From assembly GCF_001570545.1 (NCBI RefSeq), contig NZ_BBXD01000008.1:515244-579243 (forward strand): 64,000 nt of DNA. Direction: 5' to 3'. The stretch comes from Herbidospora mongoliensis. GTDB taxonomy: Bacteria; Actinomycetota; Actinomycetes; Streptosporangiales; Streptosporangiaceae. Shown piece by piece: positions 59,351-64,000 of this stretch. The notes under the pieces are model-generated. The model searched no databases, was not told where the DNA came from, and saw nothing but the letters and a program-made list of their open reading frames with translations. Each line of letters begins with the position of its first letter. The stretch's first letter is position 1. The position numbers and the translations under genes are program-made.

Positions 59351-60382
59351 ATGCATCGGCCTCTAGCCGTCACCGCCGATCGCGACCTGCTCGACGACCT
59401 GCTGCGCGTGGCCGCGGCCGCCGGAGTCGAACTCGACGTCGCCCACGAGGCCGCGCAGGCCCGCCCACGATGGCGCACCGCGCCGCTGGTCGTGGTGGGT
59501 GCCGACCTGGCCGACGCCCTCGCCGCCACCGGTCCGCCGCCCCGGCAGGGTGTGCTGCTGGTGACATCGGATCCGGCTGATCCCGCGACCTGGCGCCGCT
59601 GCGTGGCCGTCGGGGCGTCCGCCGTTCTCGAACTGCCCGACGCCGAACGGCTTCTCGTGGACGAGTTCGCCGAGGCCGCCGAGCCCTCTTCCCGCGCCGG
59701 GGCGGTGGTGTGCGTGGCCGGCGGGCGAGGCGGGGTCGGAGCCACCGTGCTGGCGGCGTCGCTGGCTCTCACCGCTGCTCGCTCCGGGTCCCGGACCCTG
59801 CTCGTCGACGCCGATCCTCTCGGCGGCGGGATCGACGTGGTGCTGGGCCAGGAGGAGGCGACCGGGGCGAGGTGGCCCGACATCGTCGGCCGTGAGGGGC
59901 GGGTGAGCTACGCGGCGCTCCAAGGGGCGCTGCCGACCTTCGGCGAGTTGACTGTCCTGTCATGGCACCGTGGCGAGCCGATGCGGATCCCCCGCGAGGC
60001 CATGCGGGCGGTGCTGGAGGCGGCGCGCCGGGGGTGTGACCTCGTCGTGGTCGATCTGCCACGGTTTGTGGACGCCGGCGCCGAGGAGGCGCTTTCCCGG
60101 GCCGGGGTGGCGTTGCTGGTGGTCTCCGCTGACGTTCGGGGGGTTCTCGCGGCCGGGCAGACGCTCGCCGGGATGCGGGAGCAGGCGGGGGATGTGCGGG
60201 TGGTCGTACGGGGCGGAAGTCTGGAGCCTGACGTGGTGGCCCAGTCGCTGGGGGTGGCGCTGGCGGGGGTCGTGCCGGAGCAGCGGGGGCTGGCGGAGGC
60301 GCTCGACCGGGGAGACGCGCCCCCGTTGAAGCGGACGCCGTTGGGGCGGTTCTGCGGGGAATTGCTGGCGGGGTTGGCGTGA
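59351..60382 (+). CDS. ssd: Septum site-determining protein Ssd (CpaE/MinD-like)
   Basis: A 343-residue protein with a receiver-like N-terminal half (VLLVTSDPADPATWRRCVAVGASAVLELPDAERLLVDEF) and a MinD/ParA ATPase half: deviant Walker A CVAGGRGGVGATVLAASLAL (the usual GKT Lys-Thr is replaced by Ala-Thr, as in CpaE/TadZ), LLVDADPLGGGIDVVLG and VVVDLPRFVDAGAEEALSRAGVALLVVS. Rv3660c-type Ssd affects septation; TadZ homologues locate the Tad secretion machine. GAGGAG precedes the ATG. It heads the tad genes. Confidence 0.92.
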   Translation: MHRPLAVTADRDLLDDLLRVAAAAGVELDVAHEAAQARPRWRTAPLVVVGADLADALAATGPPPRQGVLLVTSDPADPATWRRCVAVGASAVLELPDAERLLVDEFAEAAEPSSRAGAVVCVAGGRGGVGATVLAASLALTAARSGSRTLLVDADPLGGGIDVVLGQEEATGARWPDIVGREGRVSYAALQGALPTFGELTVLSWHRGEPMRIPREAMRAVLEAARRGCDLVVVDLPRFVDAGAEEALSRAGVALLVVSADVRGVLAAGQTLAGMREQAGDVRVVVRGGSLEPDVVAQSLGVALAGVVPEQRGLAEALDRGDAPPLKRTPLGRFCGELLAGLA

Positions 60383-60567
60383 TGCGGCCTGGGCCGTCTT
60401 TGCCTTCGGCGGTGTCAGCCGGGGACTCGTCGGTGGGAACGGCGGTCGACGACTCCACCGGGATGGTTGTGAGACGTCCGGCTTTGGGTTGCCTGCGCAT
60501 GGCGGCGCTGTTCGCCGATGACCTGCTCTCGGCGGTGAAGGAGCGGGTGGTTGGGAGGTGTCTGTGA
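60382..60567 (+). CDS. Possible small protein between ssd and tadA
   Basis: A 61-residue frame starting at an ATG that overlaps the ssd stop (TGATG) and ending with a TGA that overlaps the tadA GTG (GTGA). The double coupling is the main argument. The product (MRPGPSLPSAVSAGDSS... then PALGCLRMAALFADDLLSAVKERVVGRCL) has a short amphipathic C-terminal helix and no known motif. In a high-GC genome such a frame can be accidental. Confidence 0.35.
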   Translation: MRPGPSLPSAVSAGDSSVGTAVDDSTGMVVRRPALGCLRMAALFADDLLSAVKERVVGRCL

Positions 60568-61709
60568 GCGCGGTTTCGGCGGAGTTGCTGGATGCGGTTC
60601 GCGTCCGGCTGGCGAGGGACGGGCTTGATCCTTCACCGGCTCAGGTAGCCGCCGCGTTGCGGGCTGAGCGGGCGGTTCTGGGGGATGGCGAGGTACTGAC
60701 CATCGCCCGGGTGCTCAGGGCCGAACTGATCGGGGCGGGGCCACTTGAGGGGCTGCTCGCCGAGCCGGGGGTTACCGACGTGCTGGTCAACGGGCCCCGC
60801 GACGTATGGGTGGACGACGGGGGCGGATTACGGAAGACGTCCGTCGTCTTCCGGTCCGATGACGACGTGCGGCGTCTCGCCCAGCGCTTGGCGGCCGCCG
60901 CCGGGCGTCGGCTGGATGACGCCTGTCCTTACGTCGACGCGCGCTTGGCCGGTGGCGTTCGGCTGCACGCGGTGTTGCCACCGGTTTCGGCCGAAGGGAC
61001 CTGCCTGTCGTTGCGGCTGCCGCCTCGGCACACGTACGGGCTCGATGACCTGGTGACGGGTGTGGGAGCGCAGGTGCTGCGGTCGGTCATGCGGGCTCGG
61101 CTGGCGTTCGTGGTGTCGGGCGGCACGGGTACCGGGAAGACGACCCTGCTGTCGGCCCTGCTGTCGCTCGCTGACCCCGGGGAGCGGTTGCTGCTGGTTG
61201 AGGATTCGGCCGAGCTGCGCCCGGCGCATCCCCACGTGGTTCGGCTGGAGACACGGCCGCCGAACCTGGAGGGGGTCGGCGGGGTGACGCTTCGGGACCT
61301 GGTCCGGCAGGCGTTGCGGATGCGGCCCGATCGGGTCGTGGTCGGCGAGGTTCGCGGCGCTGAGGTGATCGACCTCCTGGCTGCTCTGAACACCGGGCAT
61401 GAGGGCGGCTGCGGGACGTTGCACGCGAACACGGCAGCCGACGTGCCACCTCGGCTCGAAGCCCTGGCGTGTGCCGCCGGGTTGAGCCGGGAGGCGGTGC
61501 ACAGCCAGCTCGCGGCCGCACTGGACGCGGTGATTCACGTGGTCCGGGACACCGGGACGGGGGTGCGGCGCGTTGCGGAGATCTGCCTGCTGCGGAGGAA
61601 CGCGGGCGGCTTCGTGGAGGCGGTGCCGGCGGTGTCGTTCGACGGGCGGGGCGGGGTCCGTGAGGGGGCAGCTTTCGGGGTGTTACGGGAACGGTGCTTC
61701 GGGACGTGA
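60564..61709 (+). CDS. tadA: Tad/Flp pilus assembly ATPase TadA (CpaF)
   Basis: A 381-residue secretion ATPase from GTG 60564, 6 nt after GGGAGG. N-terminal helical domain, LLAEPGVTDVLVNGPRDVWVDDGGGL, VRLHAVLPPVSAEGTCLSLRLP, Walker A VVSGGTGTGKTTLLSALLSL, LLLVEDSAELRPAHPHVVRLETRPPNLEG (Asp box/His region), Walker B MRPDRVVVGEVRGAEVIDLLAALNTGHEGGCGTLHAN. It is the motor of the Tad/Flp machine at the inner membrane. It equals Rv3659c in the cluster. Confidence 0.95.
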   Translation: MSAVSAELLDAVRVRLARDGLDPSPAQVAAALRAERAVLGDGEVLTIARVLRAELIGAGPLEGLLAEPGVTDVLVNGPRDVWVDDGGGLRKTSVVFRSDDDVRRLAQRLAAAAGRRLDDACPYVDARLAGGVRLHAVLPPVSAEGTCLSLRLPPRHTYGLDDLVTGVGAQVLRSVMRARLAFVVSGGTGTGKTTLLSALLSLADPGERLLLVEDSAELRPAHPHVVRLETRPPNLEGVGGVTLRDLVRQALRMRPDRVVVGEVRGAEVIDLLAALNTGHEGGCGTLHANTAADVPPRLEALACAAGLSREAVHSQLAAALDAVIHVVRDTGTGVRRVAEICLLRRNAGGFVEAVPAVSFDGRGGVREGAAFGVLRERCFGT

Positions 61710-61902
61710 CCGCACGACCGGGCGATGTGTGGAAGGCGACCTTGCGAGGTGCTGCGGGAGCGGTGTGTGGACGTGGGACCGGAACACGCCGGTTAAGCCA
61801 CTGGAAGGTCCGTGGCGGTCGGGACACGGCGAGCGCGGTTGTGACGGAGACGTCTCCAGGTACTAGCGGCGTCGCGGGGCATCGGGGCGGTTTGGAGTTC
61901 AG
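61710..61902. other. 193-bp gap inside the tad cluster
   Basis: In most tad clusters tadA and tadB nearly touch. Here 193 bp lie between them and no coding frame or clear hairpin was seen; the composition is as the flanks. It may be remains of an eroded reading frame. Confidence 0.4.
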
Positions 61903-62619
61903 ATGATCACTGTGCTGGTGGGGTTGTGCGCTGGGTTGGCTGTCTGGGTGTGGTGGGGGCCTTCGGCGCCGGTCGTGCGGCTGGCGCGGTTGACGCAGGA
62001 GACGAGTCCGGGGTTTTCGTTGCCTGGAGTCGTGAAGGCTCGACGGTCGCGTACGGCGCTGGTTCGGGCCTGGCGGGGCGGAACGGTCGAGTTGTGTCAG
62101 GCGATCGTGGCGGAGCTGGCGGCTGGGCGCACGCCCGGTGAGGCGCTCTCCAAGGCCATCGGTTCCGTCGAAGGACCACCGGAGTTCGTCGCGGCGCTTC
62201 GGCCGGTCGCCCGGGTCGCCCGGGACGGAGGCGATGTGGGGGCGGCGCTGGTGAATGCGGCGCCTGAGGCAGGCGGTGAGGGGTTGCGGCGGCTCGCCTC
62301 CTGTTGGGAGGTCGGGGTGAGCGTCGGTGGCGGGCTCGCGCCTCTCGTGGAACGGGTGGGCGGGGCTTTGCGGGACATGGAGAACCACCGGCAGGAGATC
62401 TCGGCGCAGCTCGCCGGGCCTCGGGCTACCGCTCGCATGCTCGCGGGGTTGCCCGTCTTGGGGTTGCTGATGGCGGCAGGGCTTGGGATGCAGCCGCTGC
62501 CGTTCCTCTTCACGACACTGCCGGGGATCGGGTGCCTGGTCGTGGGGCTGCTGCTCAACGTGACAGGGCTGCGGTGGACGGATCGGATGGTGCGGAAGGC
62601 CGAGGACGGTGTCCGATGA
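61903..62619 (+). CDS. tadB: Tad pilus inner-membrane protein TadB
   Basis: A 238-residue type II secretion F-domain protein: a first helix at the start (VLVGLCAGLAVWVWW), the cytoplasmic F domain (GTVELCQAIVAELAAGRTPGEALSKAIGS, LRRLASCWEVGVSVGGGLAPLVERVGGALRDMENHRQEISAQLAGPRATARMLAGLPVLGLLMAAGLG) and two C-terminal membrane helices. It is somewhat short against 280-320 residues usual for TadB but complete in domain terms; actinomycete versions are often short. It anchors the TadA motor. Confidence 0.9.
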   Translation: MITVLVGLCAGLAVWVWWGPSAPVVRLARLTQETSPGFSLPGVVKARRSRTALVRAWRGGTVELCQAIVAELAAGRTPGEALSKAIGSVEGPPEFVAALRPVARVARDGGDVGAALVNAAPEAGGEGLRRLASCWEVGVSVGGGLAPLVERVGGALRDMENHRQEISAQLAGPRATARMLAGLPVLGLLMAAGLGMQPLPFLFTTLPGIGCLVVGLLLNVTGLRWTDRMVRKAEDGVR

Positions 62620-62939
62620 CGGGGCGGTGAAACCCCCTTCGGTTCGTGCGGCTTATCCCGTCTTGGGAGTTGGACGTGTGGCCTGTTCAGGGTCGCGTGG
62701 TCAACGACCTGTCTAGGTCGCATGGTGAATGACCTGTTCGGGGCCGCGTGGTGCGCGGCTCATCTCAGACCGCATGTCGGCGGTCTGTCTCGGACCCTGA
62801 CCTGCCGAGGCCGCATGCCAGGCAGGGCACATTGGGGCCGCCTGCCGACGGGCGATCTTGATTGGCCATAGATCTTGAGGGGCCATATGGCGTGCGGCGG
62901 CTTGGAACTAGGCGGAACCGGATTCGAAGCGAGGGTGTG
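62620..62939. repeat. 320-bp tadB-tadC gap with degenerate 25-26-bp repeats
   Basis: No gene is seen. On the plus strand a unit like CCTGTTCAGGGTCGCGTGG recurs at 62682, 62708 and 62733 (period 25-26 bp), with more decayed copies (GACCGCATG, GGCCGCATG, GGGCCGCCTG) onward to about 62845. Together with the 61710-61902 gap it breaks up a cluster that is normally compact. Confidence 0.65.
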
Positions 62940-63668
62940 GTGGTTGGGATTCTTTCCGGGCTGTGCGTGACGCTTGCCGTGGTGTGCTGGCCGGTTCGGC
63001 GTACCGCGGCTGATCGGCTCCGGGCGCTAATCGCCCCTCCCACGGCTCAGGCCCGTGTGGTTGAGAACCCGACCGGGCGGATGGCTTTGGTTGCGGGGCC
63101 GGTGCTCGTGCTGATGGTTCTCGTGGTCGGCGGGGTGACCGGCATCGTGCTGGGTGTCGTGCTGGCTGGGGCTGTCGTGGTCCACATCAGGCGGAAGGAG
63201 TCTCCCCAGGATCGGCGCCGGAAGGAGCTCGTCCGGGCGGATCTGCCGTTCGCCGCAGACCTCATCGCCGAGTGTCTGCGGGCCGGTCAGCCTCTCGTGG
63301 GTGCGATCGAGATCGTCGCGCGGGTTGTGGATGGTCCGTTGGGGGAGCGGTTGCGGTGGGCAAGTGGGCAGATGCGGCTGGGCGCCGATCCGGTCGAGGT
63401 GTGGCGGGGCCTGGCCGCCGAGGACGCCCTGGCCTTGCTGGCGAGGGCCATCGCGCGGGCGGTCGAGTCGGGGGCGCCTGTCGCCGATGTGCTGACTCGA
63501 GTCGCTGAGGACGCCCGCCAGGCCGGCCGAGCCGCATCTTCGGCGGCCGCGCGGCGGGTCGGGGTGCAGGCCGTGGCGCCGTTGGGACTGTGTTTCCTGC
63601 CGGCGTTCTGCTTCCTGGGCATCATCCCGGTCGTCGCCGGGCTGGCCACCCAGGTCCTCGGGCCCTGA
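62940..63668 (+). CDS. tadC: Tad pilus inner-membrane protein TadC
   Basis: A 242-residue type II secretion F-domain protein from GTG 62940 with GCGAGG 5 nt upstream; the longer open frame to 62862 reads through hydrophilic sequence and is less likely. Helices at the N-terminus (VVGILSGLCVTLAVVCWPV; MALVAGPVLVLMVLVVGGVTGIVLGVVLAGAVVV), F domain (RADLPFAADLIAECLRAGQPLVGAIEIVARVV, LLARAIARAVESGAPVADVLTRVAEDAR) and a final helix (LGLCFLPAFCFLGIIPVVAGLA). Partner of TadB. Pilin genes would be expected beyond the right edge. Confidence 0.9.
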   Translation: MVGILSGLCVTLAVVCWPVRRTAADRLRALIAPPTAQARVVENPTGRMALVAGPVLVLMVLVVGGVTGIVLGVVLAGAVVVHIRRKESPQDRRRKELVRADLPFAADLIAECLRAGQPLVGAIEIVARVVDGPLGERLRWASGQMRLGADPVEVWRGLAAEDALALLARAIARAVESGAPVADVLTRVAEDARQAGRAASSAAARRVGVQAVAPLGLCFLPAFCFLGIIPVVAGLATQVLGP

Positions 63669-63743
63669 CCTGCGCCAAATGTGGATCTTGGGCCGAAGTC
63701 GCGGTACATGGCTTGCATCGGCTCGATCGCCAAGCGCACGGGC

Positions 63744-63752
63744 TGTGGATAA
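63744..63752 (-). promoter_or_regulatory. DnaA box (consensus TTATCCACA)
   Basis: TGTGGATAA on the plus strand, the third perfect consensus copy in the window, 76 bp after tadC. Confidence 0.6.
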
Positions 63753-63864
63753 CCGGATTGAGGTCGACCGTCGGCGTCGGGCTCGGGTCTTTCGCCGATT
63801 GGACACTGCGTCGAGCTGTCGCAACAACATGGTCATTGTTCGGTGCTTGGTGGTACCGCTCGTC

Positions 63865-63960
63865 GTCGGCAGGTCGGCAGGTCGGCAGGTCGGCAGGTCG
63901 GCGGGTCGGCGGGTCGGCGGGTCGGCGGGTCGGCGGGTCGGCGGGTCGGCGGGTCGGCAG
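63865..63960. repeat. 8-bp tandem repeat, 12 units
   Basis: Twelve uninterrupted units of GTCGGC(A/G)G: four with A, seven with G, and one with A at the end. The period is not a multiple of three, so it is not protein-coding. The block order suggests slippage after a point change spread through part of the array. Confidence 0.97.
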
Positions 63961-64000
63961 GGTCCCGGGGTGGTCGGGAGGGTCCCGGGGTGGTCGGGAG
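63961..64000. repeat. 20-bp tandem duplication at the window edge
   Basis: GGTCCCGGGGTGGTCGGGAG occurs twice in direct succession and the array may continue beyond the window. It abuts the 8-bp array without a gap. Confidence 0.95.

Larger units (their letters stand above)
63669..64000. other. Gene-free right edge after tadC
   Basis: No coding frame is convincing. It carries one consensus DnaA box (63744), a short less GC-rich patch around 63815-63845 and the tandem repeats at 63865-64000. Confidence 0.6.

Noticed and set aside
63865..63960. CRISPR array at the right edge
   Set aside because: Units are 8 bp and contiguous without spacers.

Overview
The window is a high-GC chromosomal segment of an actinomycete. 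Several things point to the Streptosporangiales or a relative (inference, no database search was possible): the wblA - paired ArsA-like ATPase - Rid - crp neighbourhood, the ssd/tadABC cluster, an AICE-type integrative element in a tRNA gene, and frequent ATGA/GTGA gene overlaps.

Layout. 1-10.2 kb: ordinary accessory metabolism. It holds an MFS exporter cut by the left edge, an LLM oxidoreductase co-transcribed with a Crp/Fnr-type regulator behind a CRP-like palindrome, a PhzF protein, a TenA protein, a membrane Ser/Thr kinase, a repeat-bearing lipoprotein and a three-subunit PaoABC-like molybdenum hydroxylase. 10.2-16.8 kb: a secreted discoidin-DUF1996 protein, small unknown proteins, and a two-gene unit of a small two-helix membrane protein and an NB-ARC/TPR (NLR-like) ATPase. 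These two share a closely matching 22-residue glycine/glutamine motif, at the C-terminus of one and the N-terminus of the other. This is the most interesting system in the window.

16.8-28.0 kb: an integrative element of about 10.9 kb inserted in the 3' half of tRNA-Pro(CGG), flanked by a 52-bp identical att core. It carries int, xis, a ribbon-helix-helix protein, an FtsK-like transfer ATPase, several tiny membrane proteins, GntR and XRE-type regulators, an isochorismatase-family hydrolase and three uncharacterised cargo genes, but no recognisable replication initiator. Outside the left att lies the C-terminal stump of a second, related integrase, so at least two elements have used this site.

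28.0-64.0 kb: core genome. From the class A PBP through wblA, the ATPase pair, DUF4177, Rid, Nudix, MBL and crp, then nth, Nudix, marP, epoxide-hydrolase-like, DUF1469, nhaA, acs and ssd/tadA/tadB/tadC, the order recalls the Mycobacterium tuberculosis Rv3657c-Rv3682 region. A block carrying metX/metY, a CoA-binding protein, a polyprenyl synthase, a TetR/SDR pair, OsmC and a flavoprotein sits between crp and nth. The right edge ends in an 8-bp tandem array (12 units) and a 20-bp duplication. Consensus DnaA boxes occur as a pair between acs and nhaA and singly near the right edge, with two variant boxes upstream of ssd.
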